From assembly GCF_000422345.1 (NCBI RefSeq), contig NZ_AULP01000013.1, positions 1 through 64,000 of the forward strand: 64,000 bases of DNA. The letters are read 5' to 3'. A program made the position numbers and the translations under genes. The notes under the pieces were generated by a model. The model was not told the origin of the DNA. It made no database searches and was given only the letters and a program-made list of their open reading frames with translations. This stretch comes from Neomelitea salexigens DSM 19753. Lineage in GTDB: Bacteria > Pseudomonadota > Gammaproteobacteria > Pseudomonadales > Spongiibacteraceae. Below, in pieces: positions 1 through 10,278 of this stretch. Positions within the stretch are counted from its first letter, which is position 1; each line of letters begins with the position of its first letter.

Positions 1-1218
1 AAGGAAAAATTTGAACGTAGTAAGCCCCACGTCAACGTGGGCACCATCGGTCACGTTGACCATGGTAAAACGACTCTGACTGCAGCGCTGACGCGCGTTT
101 GTGCAGAAGTCTTCGGCGGTGAAGCCGTTGCATTCGACGGTATCGATAATGCGCCTGAAGAGCGTGAGCGTGGTATTACCATCGCTACCTCTCACGTAGA
201 GTACGATTCAGACATTCGTCACTACGCACACGTCGACTGCCCAGGGCACGCCGACTACGTTAAAAACATGATCACTGGTGCCGCTCAGATGGACGGCGCG
301 ATCTTGGTATGTGGTGCAACTGACGGCCCAATGCCTCAGACGCGTGAGCACATCCTGCTGTCTCGTCAGGTTGGTGTTCCCTACATCGTTGTCTTCCTGA
401 ACAAAGCCGACCTGCTGGCTGAAGACTGTGGCGGCGTAGGCAGCGAAGAGTACAACGAAATGCTCGAGCTGGTTGAAATGGAGTTGCGTGAGCTGCTCGA
501 CACTTACGACTTCCCAGGCGACGACACGCCAATCATTGCGGGTTCTGCCCTGATGGCATTGAACGGCGAAGACGACAACGAGCTGGGTACAACTGCTGTT
601 GCCAAGCTGGTTAAAGCTCTGGATGAGTACATCCCTGAGCCCGAGCGCGCTATCGATCAGCCGTTCTTGATGCCAATCGAAGACGTGTTCTCGATCTCTG
701 GTCGCGGTACCGTAGTAACCGGTCGTATCGAGCGTGGTGTTCTGAACACTGGTGACGAAATCGAAATCGTCGGTATCAAAGACACCACCAAGACTACCTG
801 TACTGGTGTTGAAATGTTCCGCAAGCTGCTCGACGAAGGTCGTGCTGGTGAGAACGTTGGTGTTCTGCTGCGTGGTACTAAGCGTGACGAAGTTGAGCGT
901 GGCCAAGTATTGGCTAAGCCTGGCTCAATCACTCCGCACACTCGCTTCGAAGCCGAAGTGTACGTACTGAGCAAAGATGAAGGTGGTCGTCACACGCCAT
1001 TCTTCAAAGGCTACCGTCCACAGTTCTACTTCCGCACCACGGACGTAACGGGTGCGTGTGAGCTGCCAGAAGGTACAGAAATGGTAATGCCTGGCGACAA
1101 CGTGAAAATGGACGTGACATTGATTGCGCCTATCGCGATGGAAGAAGGTCTGCGTTTTGCAATCCGTGAAGGTGGCCGTACTGTTGGCGCCGGCGTGGTA
1201 GCGAAAATCGTAGAGTAA
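1..1218 (+). CDS. tuf: Elongation factor Tu (5' end outside window)
   Basis: EF-Tu is the GTPase that delivers aminoacyl-tRNA to the ribosomal A site. The frame is open from base 1 ([17 protein letters not shown]), so only the first one or two codons are missing. Visible GTPase motifs are GHVDHGKT (G1), DCPGHADY (G3) and NKAD (G4), followed by the beta-barrel domains and the usual C-terminus [10 protein letters not shown]. About 407 residues are predicted against 394 in E. coli; most of the excess is a ~10-residue insert directly after NKAD (nucleotides ~415-462). The position before rpsJ is the classical str/S10 junction. The family assignment is certain. Confidence 0.98.
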   Translation, partial: KEKFERSKPHVNVGTIGHVDHGKTTLTAALTRVCAEVFGGEAVAFDGIDNAPEERERGITIATSHVEYDSDIRHYAHVDCPGHADYVKNMITGAAQMDGAILVCGATDGPMPQTREHILLSRQVGVPYIVVFLNKADLLAEDCGGVGSEEYNEMLELVEMELRELLDTYDFPGDDTPIIAGSALMALNGEDDNELGTTAVAKLVKALDEYIPEPERAIDQPFLMPIEDVFSISGRGTVVTGRIERGVLNTGDEIEIVGIKDTTKTTCTGVEMFRKLLDEGRAGENVGVLLRGTKRDEVERGQVLAKPGSITPHTRFEAEVYVLSKDEGGRHTPFFKGYRPQFYFRTTDVTGACELPEGTEMVMPGDNVKMDVTLIAPIAMEEGLRFAIREGGRTVGAGVVAKIVE

Positions 1219-1252
1219 TGCTGGCGCGCGACGTTATTCGCGCAGCAGTGTG

Positions 1253-1278
1253 AGAGGGAGGCTTTGGCCTCCCTTTCT
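1253..1278 (+). terminator. Hairpin terminator after tuf
   Basis: A perfect 8-bp stem AGGGAGGC/GCCTCCCT (1255-1262 with 1267-1274) has a TTTG loop and is followed by TTCT. The T tract is short, so termination may be partial. It separates tuf from the S10 operon. Confidence 0.6.
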
Positions 1279-1351
1279 GGGTAACAATGGGTGCAATTGG
1301 CGCCCTAAAACGCGCGGTAGCGTCTTTAATTGCCTTTGTGTCGAATAGTTG

Positions 1352-1380
1352 TTGACACGGGGCGGTTAGGTCATTAATAT
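1352..1380 (+). promoter_or_regulatory. S10 operon promoter
   Basis: A perfect -35 TTGACA (1352-1357), a 17-bp spacer and TAATAT (1375-1380) lie about 80 bp before rpsJ. This would drive the S10 ribosomal operon. An ~75-nt leader follows. In E. coli the S10 leader is the target of L4 repression, but I could not confirm an equivalent fold here. Confidence 0.75.
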
Positions 1381-1461
1381 GCCGCTTCTTTTTTCGGGTT
1401 GTCTCGGCCAGTTGGCGCCGATAGTGGCTCGAAGGTATTTTCGGGATGGGAGTTTGATCAG

Positions 1462-1773
1462 GTGCAAAATCAACGGATTCGCATTCGTTTAAAAGCTTTT
1501 GATCACCGCCTTATCGATGCGTCTACGCAAGAGATCGTAGATACCGCTAAGCGCACTGGCGCGCAGGTTCGGGGTCCAATCCCGCTGCCTACTCGCAAGG
1601 AGCGTTACACGGTTCTGGTCTCTCCACATGTAAACAAGGATGCGCGAGATCAGTATGAGATCCGCACCCACAAGCGCATGTTGGATATCGTAGAGCCTAC
1701 AGAAAAAACTGTAGACGCTTTGATGAAGCTAGATCTGGCGGCTGGTGTAGAAGTTCAAATTAGCCTCGGCTAA
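1462..1773 (+). CDS. rpsJ: 30S ribosomal protein S10
   Basis: S10 is a 30S head protein that also acts as NusE in antitermination. The start is the GTG at 1462, giving [18 protein letters not shown] directly after the start as in E. coli and exactly 103 residues, the family length. A GGAG motif sits 9 nt upstream. A longer in-frame extension upstream is not conserved and overlaps the leader. It is the first gene of the S10 operon, behind the TTGACA/TAATAT promoter. Confidence 0.97.
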   Translation: MQNQRIRIRLKAFDHRLIDASTQEIVDTAKRTGAQVRGPIPLPTRKERYTVLVSPHVNKDARDQYEIRTHKRMLDIVEPTEKTVDALMKLDLAAGVEVQISLG

Positions 1774-1884
1774 TTAAAATTTACTGAATATATTCAGACC
1801 CGCTCAGGGGCTGGCCCTGGGTTGTGTAACGCGTGAGAGCGCGGCCGTAGAGGGTTAAGCCCCGTACACTGAGAGGTTGGAGCA

Positions 1885-2529
1885 ATGACTATTGGTTTGG
1901 TCGGTCGTAAAAGCGGCATGACTCGCGTTTTTACAGACGACGGCGTATCTATTCCGGTAACGGTGATTGAGGTTGAGCCCAATCGCGTTACTCGTGTCAA
2001 AGCAGACGATGCTGACGGCTATCGCGCTATTCAAGTGACGGCTGGAGCTCGTAAGGCGTCACGTATTTCAAAAGCTGAAGCTGGGCACTTTGCTAAAGCA
2101 GGTGTTGAGGCTGGTCGCGGACTTTGGGAGTTTCGCCTTGAAGAAGGTGATGACGCTCCAGAGGTTGGTGCTGAGCTGACTGTTGCTGCATTTGAAGCAG
2201 GTCAGAAAGTTGATGTTACTGGGCAGTCTAAAGGTAAGGGCTTCCAGGGTGGTGTTAAGCGTTGGAACTTCCATATGCAAGACGCTACTCACGGTAACTC
2301 ATTGTCGCACCGTGCGCCGGGTTCTATCGGTCAATGCCAGACTCCTGGTCGCGTCTTCAAAGGTAAGAAGATGGCGGGTCACATGGGTGCTGAGCGTGTG
2401 ACTGTGCAGACGCTGGAAGTTGTACGTGTCGATGCAGAGCGCAACTTGATTTTGATCAAGGGTGCGGTTCCCGGTGCGCCAGGTGGTGACGTGTTTGTAC
2501 GTCCTGCTGTTAAAGCAAAAAAATCCTAG
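1885..2529 (+). CDS. rplC: 50S ribosomal protein L3
   Basis: L3 is an early-assembly 50S protein near the peptidyl-transferase centre. It has 214 residues (209 in E. coli). The conserved loop [19 protein letters not shown] carries the glutamine that PrmB methylates in E. coli, followed by [10 protein letters not shown]. The 111-bp gap after rpsJ is unusually long for this operon and contains a small CAGGG/CCCTG hairpin (1805-1819). The start is the ATG after GGTTGGAGCA. Confidence 0.97.
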   Translation: MTIGLVGRKSGMTRVFTDDGVSIPVTVIEVEPNRVTRVKADDADGYRAIQVTAGARKASRISKAEAGHFAKAGVEAGRGLWEFRLEEGDDAPEVGAELTVAAFEAGQKVDVTGQSKGKGFQGGVKRWNFHMQDATHGNSLSHRAPGSIGQCQTPGRVFKGKKMAGHMGAERVTVQTLEVVRVDAERNLILIKGAVPGAPGGDVFVRPAVKAKKS

Positions 2530-2540
2530 GGGGCTAAGCA

Positions 2541-3161
2541 GTGGAACTGAATATTGCGAAACCCGGTAACGGTGCAGCGGCTGGAACTATCCAGGTTTCC
2601 GATGTCGCCTTTGCTCGTGAGTTTAATGAAGACCTGGTTCACCAGGTTGTGACTGCCTATCTGGCCGGTGCTCGTCAGGGTACTCGTGCACAGAAAACCC
2701 GCTCTGAAGTGAGTGGTGGTGGTAAGAAGCCATGGCGTCAAAAAGGTACTGGCCGCGCGCGTGCTGGTACCATCCGCAGCCCAATTTGGACTGGCGGTGG
2801 TGTGACCTTTGCGGCGAAGCCTCAAGATCACAGTCAAAAAGTAAACCGCAAGATGTACCGCGCGGCTCTGCGTTCTATTTTGTCGGAGCTGGCTCGTCAG
2901 GAGCGTCTGGTTGTCGTTGAAGAGATGGCGCTTGAAGCACCTAAGACTAAGCTGCTTGTTAAGTCGCTGGCTGAGCTGGATGTAAAAGGTGCGTTGATTG
3001 TTACTGAAGAAGTGACTGGCAATTTGTACCTGGCGGCGCGCAACCTTCACGATGTTGATGTTCGTGATGTGAACGGTGTCGACCCCGTGAGCTTGATCGG
3101 TTACGACAAAGTTGTGGTTACCGTTGCGGCATTGAAAAAGTTTGAGGAGATGTTGGGATGA
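2541..3161 (+). CDS. rplD: 50S ribosomal protein L4
   Basis: L4 binds 23S rRNA and, in E. coli, represses its own S10 operon. It has 206 residues (201 in E. coli). The tunnel-loop signature [17 protein letters not shown] and [13 protein letters not shown] are intact. The start codon is GTG and the end overlaps rplW by 4 bp (ATGA), implying translational coupling. Confidence 0.97.
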   Translation: MELNIAKPGNGAAAGTIQVSDVAFAREFNEDLVHQVVTAYLAGARQGTRAQKTRSEVSGGGKKPWRQKGTGRARAGTIRSPIWTGGGVTFAAKPQDHSQKVNRKMYRAALRSILSELARQERLVVVEEMALEAPKTKLLVKSLAELDVKGALIVTEEVTGNLYLAARNLHDVDVRDVNGVDPVSLIGYDKVVVTVAALKKFEEMLG

Positions 3162-3454
3162 ATCAGGAGCGCATTTACAAAGTATTGCTCGGTCCTCACG
3201 TTTCTGAAAAAAGCGCAATGAGTGCCGAAGCAGGTAATCAGGTCGTTTTTCGTGTGCTGCCCAGCGCTACCAAGCTGGAAATTAAAAACGCAGTCGAAAA
3301 GCTGTTCAAGGTGGACGTTGTTGACGTACGCACCGTGAACATGAAAGGCAAAGTTAAGCGTAACCGTTTTGGCCTGAGCAAAAAGCCAAACTGGAAGAAG
3401 GCTTATGTAAGCCTGGTGCAGGGTCAAGATATCGACTTTGCAGTCGCTGAATAA
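3158..3454 (+). CDS. rplW: 50S ribosomal protein L23
   Basis: L23 lies at the peptide tunnel exit and docks trigger factor and SRP. It has 98 residues (100 in E. coli). Typical elements are [10 protein letters not shown] near the N-terminus and the [12 protein letters not shown] beta-hairpin. It overlaps rplD by 4 bp. Confidence 0.96.
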   Translation: MNQERIYKVLLGPHVSEKSAMSAEAGNQVVFRVLPSATKLEIKNAVEKLFKVDVVDVRTVNMKGKVKRNRFGLSKKPNWKKAYVSLVQGQDIDFAVAE

Positions 3455-3471
3455 GTCTGGAGCTGAGTCAA

Positions 3472-4296
3472 ATGGCAATTGTAAAAAGTAAACCGACCTC
3501 TCCCGGACGCCGTCACGTCGTTCGAGTGGTTAATGCTGAGCTGCACAAAGGCGCTCCGCACAAGGCCTTGCTTGAGAGTCAGTCGCGCAATGGTGGTCGT
3601 AACAACAACGGGCGTATCACAACTCGTCACGTTGGTGGTGGTCACAAGCAGCACTACCGTATTATCGACTTCAAGCGCAACAAAGATGGCGTTCCTGCTG
3701 TTGTTGAGCGCTTGGAGTATGACCCTAACCGTACTGCGTATATTGCATTGCTTAAGTACGCGGACGGTGAGCGTCGCTACGTGATTGCACCTAAGGGTGT
3801 TGCCGCAGGTGATGAGGTGCTCTCTGGTGAGTCAGCGCCTATTAAGCCCGGTAACGCGCTGCCGCTGCGCAACATTCCAGTCGGTAGCACAATACACTGC
3901 ATCGAAATGAAGCCTGGTAAAGGCGCTCAGATCGCTCGTAGTGCAGGTGCATCAGTGCAGTTGGTTGCACGTGAAGGCCAATATGCCACTGTGCGTTTGC
4001 GCAGCGGCGAAATGCGCAAGATTCTTGCTGAGTGCCGCGCCACATTGGGCGAGGTTTCAAACAGCGAGCACAGCCTGCGTAAGTTGGGTAAAGCCGGTGC
4101 GGCGCGTTGGCGTGGTGTTCGTCCTACCGTTCGCGGTGTGGCTATGAACCCCGTTGATCACCCACATGGTGGTGGTGAAGGTCGTACCTCTGGTGGTCGT
4201 CATCCTGTAACTCCTTGGGGTGTTCCGACTAAAGGGTATAAGACCCGTAAAAATAAGCGTACAGATAAGCTGATTGTGCGTGATCGCAGAAAATAA
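3472..4296 (+). CDS. rplB: 50S ribosomal protein L2
   Basis: L2 is essential for subunit association and peptidyl transfer. It has 274 residues (273 in E. coli). The C-terminal signature [18 protein letters not shown], which contains the conserved histidine, is present, as is the usual basic tail. It begins 17 bp after rplW. Confidence 0.98.
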   Translation: MAIVKSKPTSPGRRHVVRVVNAELHKGAPHKALLESQSRNGGRNNNGRITTRHVGGGHKQHYRIIDFKRNKDGVPAVVERLEYDPNRTAYIALLKYADGERRYVIAPKGVAAGDEVLSGESAPIKPGNALPLRNIPVGSTIHCIEMKPGKGAQIARSAGASVQLVAREGQYATVRLRSGEMRKILAECRATLGEVSNSEHSLRKLGKAGAARWRGVRPTVRGVAMNPVDHPHGGGEGRTSGGRHPVTPWGVPTKGYKTRKNKRTDKLIVRDRRK

Positions 4297-4324
4297 GCGC
4301 AGTCAGAGTAAAGAGGATTAGCTT

Positions 4325-4600
4325 GTGCCACGTTCATTGAAGAAAGGACCGTTTATCGATCTTCATCTTTTGAAGAAGGTAGAGACAGCGGTTGAGAAAA
4401 ACGATCGTCGTCCGATCAAGACTTGGTCGCGTCGTTCTATGATTCTCCCCGAGATGGTTGGTTTAACCATCGCGGTACACAACGGTCGTCAACATGTTCC
4501 GGTAATGGTTACCGAGGATATGGTTGGGCACAAATTGGGTGAATTCGCCGCGACTCGCACCTATAAGGGGCACGTGGCTGATAAAAAGGCCAAGCGTTAA
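4325..4600 (+). CDS. rpsS: 30S ribosomal protein S19
   Basis: S19 forms a head complex with S13 and contacts the A-site tRNA. It has 91 residues (92 in E. coli), with [17 protein letters not shown] at the N-terminus and [16 protein letters not shown] near the C-terminus. The start codon is GTG. It lies between rplB and rplV in the canonical order. Confidence 0.97.
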   Translation: MPRSLKKGPFIDLHLLKKVETAVEKNDRRPIKTWSRRSMILPEMVGLTIAVHNGRQHVPVMVTEDMVGHKLGEFAATRTYKGHVADKKAKR

Positions 4601-4625
4601 GCTTGGGCTGGGAGAGGCATAAACG

Positions 4626-4964
4626 ATGGAAGTAGCGGCACGTTTAAAAGGCGCACGTATCTCCGCCCAGAAGGCCCGTTTGGTTGCTGACCAGATTCGC
4701 GGCAAGGGTGTAGAAGAAGCGCTGGATTTGTTGACGTTTAGCTCCAAAAAGGCAGCCGGCATCATTAAGAAGGTGCTGAACTCTGCAATCGCCAACGCCG
4801 AGCACAACGAAGGTGCTGATGTTGATGAATTGCGAGTTTCGACAATCTTTGTCGACGAGGGTATGACGATGAAGCGTCTGCGCCCCCGTGCAAAAGGCCG
4901 GGCCGATCGCATCTTGAAGCGGTCTTGTCATATCACGATTAAAGTAGCCGACGGCGAAGGTTAG
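4626..4964 (+). CDS. rplV: 50S ribosomal protein L22
   Basis: L22 lines the exit tunnel; its beta-hairpin is the site of macrolide-resistance mutations in other species. It has 112 residues (110 in E. coli), with the hairpin region [19 protein letters not shown] intact. The start is the ATG at 4626 after GGGAGAGGCATAAACG. Confidence 0.97.
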   Translation: MEVAARLKGARISAQKARLVADQIRGKGVEEALDLLTFSSKKAAGIIKKVLNSAIANAEHNEGADVDELRVSTIFVDEGMTMKRLRPRAKGRADRILKRSCHITIKVADGEG

Positions 4965-4977
4965 TAGGAGAGACCAA

Positions 4978-5652
4978 ATGGGTCAGAAAGTACACCCGAC
5001 CGGCATCCGGCTCGGAATTGTAAAAGATCACAACTCTGTCTGGTATGCAGGCAGCAAACAGTACGCACAACAGCTGGTGACTGACATCCAAGTTCGCGAG
5101 TACTTGGAAGAGAAGTTGGCGCACGCTTCTGTTAGCCGCATTGTGATCGAGCGTCCGGCACAAACCGCACGCATTACTATTCACACTGCACGCCCTGGCA
5201 TTGTTATTGGCAAAAAGGGTGAAGACGTTGAGAAGCTGCGCAAAGAGCTCAGCAAGCGCATGTCTGTACCCGTGCACATTAACATTGAAGAGGTTCGCAA
5301 GCCGGATCTTGATGCGAAGCTGGTTGCACAGAATGTTGCACAGCAGCTTGAGCGCCGCGTTATGTTCCGTCGCGCGATGAAGCGTGTGGTACAGAATGCA
5401 ATGCGCCAAGGCGCGGAAGGCATCAAAGTACAAGTTAGTGGCCGTGTTGGTGGTGCTGAGATCGCACGTACTGAGTGGTACCGGGAAGGTCGTGTACCTC
5501 TCCACACTCTGCGCGCAGATATCGACTACGCCACATACGAGGCAGCGACTACCTACGGCATCATCGGTGTCAAGGTCTGGATCTTCAAGGGTGAAATCCT
5601 GGGGAACAGAAACGAAGCAGTCGAAGCCAAGGCTAAGAAAGGTTCAGAGTAA
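4978..5652 (+). CDS. rpsC: 30S ribosomal protein S3
   Basis: S3 sits at the mRNA entry channel and has ribosomal helicase activity with S4 and S5. It has 224 residues, slightly shorter than the 233 of E. coli. The KH-domain GxxG loop is visible in [20 protein letters not shown], and the C-terminal domain includes [20 protein letters not shown]. It begins 13 bp after rplV. Confidence 0.98.
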   Translation: MGQKVHPTGIRLGIVKDHNSVWYAGSKQYAQQLVTDIQVREYLEEKLAHASVSRIVIERPAQTARITIHTARPGIVIGKKGEDVEKLRKELSKRMSVPVHINIEEVRKPDLDAKLVAQNVAQQLERRVMFRRAMKRVVQNAMRQGAEGIKVQVSGRVGGAEIARTEWYREGRVPLHTLRADIDYATYEAATTYGIIGVKVWIFKGEILGNRNEAVEAKAKKGSE

Positions 5653-5663
5653 GGGTTACGCAC

Positions 5664-6077
5664 ATGTTACAGCCGAAGCGCACAAAGTTTCGCAAGGTAC
5701 AGAAGGGCCGCAATCGCGGTCTGGCAGAACGCGGCAGCCGGGTCAGCTTTGGTGATTTCGGCCTGAAAGCAGTCGGACGCGGTCGTATCACCGCTCGCCA
5801 GATCGAGGCAGCTCGTCGTGCCATGACTCGTCACATTAAACGTGGCGGTAAAATCTGGATCCGCGTTTTCCCGGATAAGCCAATTACTGAGAAGCCTCTC
5901 GAGGTTCGTCAAGGTAAAGGTAAGGGTAACGTTGAATATTGGGTTGCCCAAATTCAACCCGGCAAAGTGCTGTATGAAGTGGAAGGTGTGCCCGAAGAGC
6001 TGGCGCGCGAAGCCTTTGCACTGGCAGCAGCTAAGATTCCGGTAGCAACCCAATTTGTTAAGCGGGTGGTGATGTAA
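5664..6077 (+). CDS. rplP: 50S ribosomal protein L16
   Basis: L16 organises the A-site region of the 50S subunit. It has 137 residues (136 in E. coli), starting [19 protein letters not shown]. The PRMRxGKG-type motif reads [16 protein letters not shown]. The stop codon overlaps the rpmC start by one base (TAATG). Confidence 0.97.
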   Translation: MLQPKRTKFRKVQKGRNRGLAERGSRVSFGDFGLKAVGRGRITARQIEAARRAMTRHIKRGGKIWIRVFPDKPITEKPLEVRQGKGKGNVEYWVAQIQPGKVLYEVEGVPEELAREAFALAAAKIPVATQFVKRVVM

Positions 6078-6268
6078 TGAACGCTATTGAATTACGCGAA
6101 AAGTCAGTAGACGAGCTCAATGCCCAGCTGCTGAAGTTGCTCGAAGAGCAGTTCAAGCTGCGCATGCAGAAAAGTACCGGCCAGTTGGCGCAGACGCATC
6201 TGCTGAAGCAGACTCGTCAAGAAATTGCGCGCATTAAGACTGTGCTCCAGGAAAAGGCAGGTAATTAA
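6077..6268 (+). CDS. rpmC: 50S ribosomal protein L29
   Basis: L29 is a small helical protein next to the tunnel exit. It has 63 residues, the same as E. coli, with the conserved segment [17 protein letters not shown]. It overlaps rplP by one base and ends one base before rpsQ. Confidence 0.96.
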   Translation: MNAIELREKSVDELNAQLLKLLEEQFKLRMQKSTGQLAQTHLLKQTRQEIARIKTVLQEKAGN

Positions 6269-6269
6269 A

Positions 6270-6536
6270 ATGTCAGAAGCAGCAAAGAGCGCTCGTACCG
6301 CCACCGGTAAGGTAGTTAGCGACAAGATGGATAAAACCATCACTGTACTGGTAGAGCGTCGTGTGAAACACCCAATCTACGGTAAGTACTTGACCCGTTC
6401 TTCTAAAGTCCACGCTCATGATGAGAATAATGAGTGCAAGACTGGAGACGTGGTAACAGTTTGTGAGACGCGTCCGCTGTCTAAGAGTAAGTCATGGACT
6501 TTGCTGCGCGTTGAAGAGACGGCTAAGCAGATTTAA
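6270..6536 (+). CDS. rpsQ: 30S ribosomal protein S17
   Basis: S17 is a primary 16S-binding OB-fold protein. The start is the ATG at 6270, just after the rpmC stop, giving 88 residues (84 in E. coli). An in-frame upstream ATG lies inside rpmC and is not used by homologues. Recognisable elements are [30 protein letters not shown] and [11 protein letters not shown]. Confidence 0.96.
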   Translation: MSEAAKSARTATGKVVSDKMDKTITVLVERRVKHPIYGKYLTRSSKVHAHDENNECKTGDVVTVCETRPLSKSKSWTLLRVEETAKQI

Positions 6537-6595
6537 TTTGGCCGGCGGCCTGTGTTCAATGGCTTGATGCACAGTTGACTGCTTTGGAGTAAGAA

Positions 6596-6964
6596 ATGAT
6601 TCAAACAGAAAGCTATTTGGAAGTTGCAGATAACAGTGGCGCGCGTCGCGTTATGTGCATCAAAGTGCTTGGCGGCTCACACCGTCGTTACGCTCGTGTC
6701 GGCGATCTGATCAAAGTCACTGTCAAAGAGGCAATTCCTCGTGGCAAAGTGAAAAAAGGTCAGGTAATGACAGCGGTCGTAGTTCGCACCAAGAAAGGCG
6801 TTCGTCGCGGCGATGGTTCGCTGATTAAGTTCGACGACAATGCAGCAGTACTGCTGAACGCCAGTTTGGCTCCTATCGGCACTCGTATTTTTGGGCCGGT
6901 GACTCGAGAGCTGCGTGGTGAGAAGTTCATGAAGATTATCTCTCTGGCACCTGAAGTATTGTAA
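6596..6964 (+). CDS. rplN: 50S ribosomal protein L14
   Basis: L14 forms an intersubunit bridge and is the docking site of RsfS. It has 122 residues (123 in E. coli), starting [18 protein letters not shown], with [18 protein letters not shown] at the C-terminus. The 59-bp gap before it is where the spc promoter lies in E. coli, but I see no convincing -35/-10 pair here. Confidence 0.97.
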   Translation: MIQTESYLEVADNSGARRVMCIKVLGGSHRRYARVGDLIKVTVKEAIPRGKVKKGQVMTAVVVRTKKGVRRGDGSLIKFDDNAAVLLNASLAPIGTRIFGPVTRELRGEKFMKIISLAPEVL

Positions 6965-6998
6965 TTGGTTCGCTGAAGAGAAGACTGAGGTCAGCATA

Positions 6999-7316
6999 AT
7001 GCGCAAGATTAAACGTGAAGACGAAGTTATCGTCTTAACCGGTAAAGACAAAGGCAAGCGCGGCAAGGTACAAAAAGTACTGGACGAAAATCGCGTGCTG
7101 GTCTCCGGCATCAATATGATCAAGAAGCACCAACGTCCTAACCCACAGCTGGGTGTGGCCGGCGGTATCGTTGAGAAAGAGGCGCCTATCCAGGTGTCGA
7201 ACGTCGCGATTTATAATCCGTCTTCGAATAAAGCGGATCGGGTGGGCTTCAAAGTTGCTGAAGACGGCACTAAGACCCGCGTATTTAAATCCAGCGGCGA
7301 AGCGATCGACGCGTAG
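6999..7316 (+). CDS. rplX: 50S ribosomal protein L24
   Basis: L24 is an assembly-initiator protein with an N-terminal KOW motif ([18 protein letters not shown]). It has 105 residues (104 in E. coli). The conserved loop [18 protein letters not shown] follows. It is an spc-operon gene between rplN and rplE. Confidence 0.97.
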   Translation: MRKIKREDEVIVLTGKDKGKRGKVQKVLDENRVLVSGINMIKKHQRPNPQLGVAGGIVEKEAPIQVSNVAIYNPSSNKADRVGFKVAEDGTKTRVFKSSGEAIDA

Positions 7317-7329
7317 GGGTTATTAGAAA

Positions 7330-7869
7330 ATGGCACGATTAAGCGAACTGTATAACAACGAGTTGCGCGCCAAGCTTATTGAAGAGCTGGGTCTCGCTAA
7401 CGCGATGGAAGTTCCCCGTATTACCAAGATCACTCTGAACATGGGTGTCGGTGAAGCTGCGGGTGACAAGAAAGTATTGGAAGCTGCTCTGGCTGACCTT
7501 GAGAAAATCAGCGGTCAAAAGCCTGTAGTAACCAAAGCGCGTAAATCAATTGCGGGCTTTAAAATTCGTGACGGTTGGCCGATTGGCTGCAAAGTTACGC
7601 TGCGCCGCGAGCGCATGTATGAATTTCTGGATCGCTTGATCTCTGTTGCTATCCCACGTGTACGTGACTTTCGTGGTATCAGCCCAAAGTCATTCGACGG
7701 TCGCGGTAACTTCGCGATGGGTGTGACTGAGCAGATCATTTTCCCGGAAATTGATTACGATAAAGTCGATACCCTGCGTGGCTTGGATATTACTATCACT
7801 ACGTCAGCGCGTAACGATGATGAAGGTCGAGCGTTGTTAAAAGCGTTCAACTTCCCGTTCAAAGCTTAA
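7330..7869 (+). CDS. rplE: 50S ribosomal protein L5
   Basis: L5 binds 5S rRNA and contacts the P-site tRNA. It has 179 residues, identical in length to E. coli. The signature [18 protein letters not shown] and the loop [20 protein letters not shown] are present. Confidence 0.97.
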   Translation: MARLSELYNNELRAKLIEELGLANAMEVPRITKITLNMGVGEAAGDKKVLEAALADLEKISGQKPVVTKARKSIAGFKIRDGWPIGCKVTLRRERMYEFLDRLISVAIPRVRDFRGISPKSFDGRGNFAMGVTEQIIFPEIDYDKVDTLRGLDITITTSARNDDEGRALLKAFNFPFKA

Positions 7870-7881
7870 GGGGTTAGGGAT

Positions 7882-8187
7882 ATGGCAAAGCAGTCAATGA
7901 AAGCGCGCGAAGTAAAACGTGCTCGCGCAGTCGCCAAATACGCCGCTAAGCGTGCTGAACTTAAGGCTATTATCGCCAGCGTTGACGCCAGCGATGAGGA
8001 AAAGTGGGACGCCCAGGTTAAGCTGCAGAAGCTGCCGCGTGATGCGAGCCCTGTTCGTCAGCGCCGTCGTTGCCAGGTAACTGGTCGCCCTCACGGTGTT
8101 TACCGCAAGTTCGGCCTGTGCCGTAACCAATTGCGCCAAGCTGCGATGCGTGGTGATGTGCCTGGTCTGGTTAAGGCCAGCTGGTAA
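7882..8187 (+). CDS. rpsN: 30S ribosomal protein S14
   Basis: S14 is a 30S head protein. It has 101 residues and is the long, zinc-independent form: only two cysteines occur ([20 protein letters not shown]), not the CxxC pairs of the zinc form. The tail [18 protein letters not shown] is standard. Confidence 0.97.
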   Translation: MAKQSMKAREVKRARAVAKYAAKRAELKAIIASVDASDEEKWDAQVKLQKLPRDASPVRQRRRCQVTGRPHGVYRKFGLCRNQLRQAAMRGDVPGLVKASW

Positions 8188-8239
8188 GATTGAGAATTTT
8201 GCTGTCGCGCGATAACGCGGCGATAAATGGGAGCAAAAC

Positions 8240-8635
8240 ATGAGCATGCAAGATCCTTTAGCGGATATGCTGACCCGCATCCGCAACGCTCAGATGGCTG
8301 GGAAAACAGAGGTTCAAATGCCTTCTTCCAAGCTGAAAAAGGCGGTAGCCAACGTACTTGAGCAGGAAGGCTACATCGCCGGTTCTCGTGTAGACGATAA
8401 CGCTGGTAAGGCCACTCTGAGTATCGAGCTGAAGTATTTTCAAGGTAAACCGGTTATCGCTGAAATCCAGCGTGTTAGCCGCCCAGGTCTGCGCGCTTAT
8501 GCGGGTAAAGAAGATCTTCCGGAAGTACGTGCCGGACTGGGTATTGCCATTGTCTCCACCAGCCGTGGTGTGATGACAGACCGCGCTGCACGAGCAGCGG
8601 GTGTTGGTGGCGAAGTGCTCTGCACTGTTTTCTAA
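8240..8635 (+). CDS. rpsH: 30S ribosomal protein S8
   Basis: S8 is a primary 16S-binding protein and the translational repressor of the spc operon in E. coli. It has 131 residues (130 in E. coli). The start [18 protein letters not shown] and the C-terminal [20 protein letters not shown] are diagnostic. Confidence 0.97.
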   Translation: MSMQDPLADMLTRIRNAQMAGKTEVQMPSSKLKKAVANVLEQEGYIAGSRVDDNAGKATLSIELKYFQGKPVIAEIQRVSRPGLRAYAGKEDLPEVRAGLGIAIVSTSRGVMTDRAARAAGVGGEVLCTVF

Positions 8636-8661
8636 ATCGACGGTTAGAAGAGTTTTCTAAA

Positions 8662-9195
8662 ATGTCCAGAGTAGCGAAAAGTCCAGTGGCTCTCCCAAAA
8701 GGGGTTGAAGTCACACTCGGCGCCGACAGCATTGCGGTTAAAGGCAAGAATGGCAACATGTCTATGCCGCTGCACGAGTCCGTCGAAGTTAAGCAAGAAG
8801 ATGGTCAGCTTGTATTTGCTGCCCGTGAAGGTGCAAAAAATGGTTGGGCAATGGCGGGAACCACTCGCGCCTTGGCCAATAACATGGTGATCGGCGTCAG
8901 CGAAGGTTTTCAGCGTAAGTTGATCCTGAACGGTGTTGGTTATCGTGCCAAAGCAAGCGGTAAGTCTGTCAATTTGGTGCTGGGTTTCTCCCACCCCATT
9001 GACTACGATTTGCCCGAAGGGGTTAAAGCAGAAACTCCCTCTCAGACAGAAATTGTTCTGACAGGTAGTGATAAGCAGGTTCTCGGCAAGGTTGCCGCGG
9101 AAATCCGCGCCTTCCGTCCGCCCGAGCCCTATAAAGGTAAAGGTGTTCGCTACGAAGACGAAGTTGTTCGTCGTAAAGAAGCGAAGAAAAAGTAA
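8662..9195 (+). CDS. rplF: 50S ribosomal protein L6
   Basis: L6 is located near the GTPase-associated centre. It has 177 residues, as in E. coli, with two tandem L6 folds. The C-terminal signature [20 protein letters not shown] is present. It begins 26 bp after rpsH. Confidence 0.97.
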   Translation: MSRVAKSPVALPKGVEVTLGADSIAVKGKNGNMSMPLHESVEVKQEDGQLVFAAREGAKNGWAMAGTTRALANNMVIGVSEGFQRKLILNGVGYRAKASGKSVNLVLGFSHPIDYDLPEGVKAETPSQTEIVLTGSDKQVLGKVAAEIRAFRPPEPYKGKGVRYEDEVVRRKEAKKK

Positions 9196-9205
9196 AGGCT
9201 AGCAT

Positions 9206-9556
9206 ATGAGCGATAAGAAAGTTTCAAGATTACGTCGTGCACGCCGAGCTCGCGCTAAAATGCGCGAACTGCGAGCGGTTCGTCTGTGCATTCATCGCAC
9301 TCCGCGCCATATGTATGCGCAATTGATTGCAGCAGAAGGTGATCGCGTTCTTGCCAGTGCTTCAACACTGGATAAAGAGTTGCGTAGCGCATCAAGTGGC
9401 AATATCGGTGCAGCGGCTGGCGTTGGCAAGCTGATTGCAGACCGTGCTAAGGCTGCGGGTGTAACAAAGGTCGCTTTTGATCGCAGTGGATTCCGTTTCC
9501 ACGGTCGAGTGAAGGCGCTGGCAGATGCTGCCCGTGAAGGCGGATTGGAATTCTAA
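9206..9556 (+). CDS. rplR: 50S ribosomal protein L18
   Basis: L18 binds 5S rRNA together with L5. It has 116 residues (117 in E. coli), with a basic N-terminus ([14 protein letters not shown]) and the C-terminal [20 protein letters not shown] signature. It lies 10 bp after rplF. Confidence 0.97.
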   Translation: MSDKKVSRLRRARRARAKMRELRAVRLCIHRTPRHMYAQLIAAEGDRVLASASTLDKELRSASSGNIGAAAGVGKLIADRAKAAGVTKVAFDRSGFRFHGRVKALADAAREGGLEF

Positions 9557-9566
9557 GGTTTAGGCG

Positions 9567-10079
9567 ATGGCGTACAACGAGCAGAAAGACAAAGCAAACA
9601 CAGAAGGCCTCCAGGAAAAACTGGTTCAGGTTAACCGTGTTGCCAAAGTGGTCAAGGGCGGTCGTATTTTCAGCTTCACCGCGCTGACCGTGGTAGGTGA
9701 CGGCAACGGCAAAGTGGGTTTCGGCCGCGGCAAGGCTCGTGAAGTGCCTGTCGCCATCCAGAAGGCAATGGAAGCGGCACGCCGCAACATGGTCCAGGTG
9801 GATATCAAGGGCGATACCCTGCAATACGCAGTGAAAGGTGTTCATGGGGCCTCTAAGGTCTACATGCAGCCGGCATCAGAAGGTACTGGTGTTATCGCCG
9901 GTGGTGCGATGCGTTCTGTGCTTGAAATTGCGGGTGTACACAACGTACTCGCCAAGTGCTATGGGTCTACCAACCCGGTAAACGTAGTGCGTGCAACGAT
10001 TAAAGCACTGCAAAGTATCTCTTCTCCTGAAGAAGTCGCAGCTAAGCGCGGCAAATCGGTAGAAGATATCCTGGGCTAA
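9567..10079 (+). CDS. rpsE: 30S ribosomal protein S5
   Basis: S5 contributes to decoding fidelity and the mRNA entry helicase. It has 170 residues (167 in E. coli). The double-stranded-RNA-binding N-domain shows [20 protein letters not shown], and the C-domain shows [18 protein letters not shown]. Confidence 0.97.
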   Translation: MAYNEQKDKANTEGLQEKLVQVNRVAKVVKGGRIFSFTALTVVGDGNGKVGFGRGKAREVPVAIQKAMEAARRNMVQVDIKGDTLQYAVKGVHGASKVYMQPASEGTGVIAGGAMRSVLEIAGVHNVLAKCYGSTNPVNVVRATIKALQSISSPEEVAAKRGKSVEDILG

Positions 10080-10098
10080 AAAAGGGGCAGGATTCATT

Positions 10099-10275
10099 AT
10101 GAGCAAGATTAAAGTTACACAGGTCCGCTCAGTAGCGGGCCGATTGAAGGCTCACAAAGCCTGCGTTGCGGGCCTGGGTCTGCGTCGCATTGGTCACACT
10201 GTTGAAGTGGAAGACACTCCTTCAGTACGTGGCATGATCAATAAAGTTAACTATCTGATTCGTGTTGAGGGTTAA
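10099..10275 (+). CDS. rpmD: 50S ribosomal protein L30
   Basis: A 58-codon gene encodes L30 (59 residues in E. coli). It reads [20 protein letters not shown], then [15 protein letters not shown] and [13 protein letters not shown]. It lies exactly between rpsE and rplO, as in other gammaproteobacteria, with a GGGGCAGG stretch upstream. The rplO start follows after 3 bp. Confidence 0.97.
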   Translation: MSKIKVTQVRSVAGRLKAHKACVAGLGLRRIGHTVEVEDTPSVRGMINKVNYLIRVEG

Positions 10276-10278
10276 AAA

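Noticed and set aside
208-906. Long open frame antisense to tuf
   Set aside because: It is the mirror of a highly biased coding sequence, with no homology, no RBS and a composition explained by the tuf codons. Similar antisense frames occur along the ribosomal genes.
1399-1461. N-terminal extension of rpsJ
   Set aside because: The extra 21 codons are not in any S10 I know. The GTG at 1462 has an SD and gives the exact family length.
6537-6595. spc promoter before rplN
   Set aside because: The gap matches the E. coli location, but no -35/-10 pair with acceptable spacing was visible.
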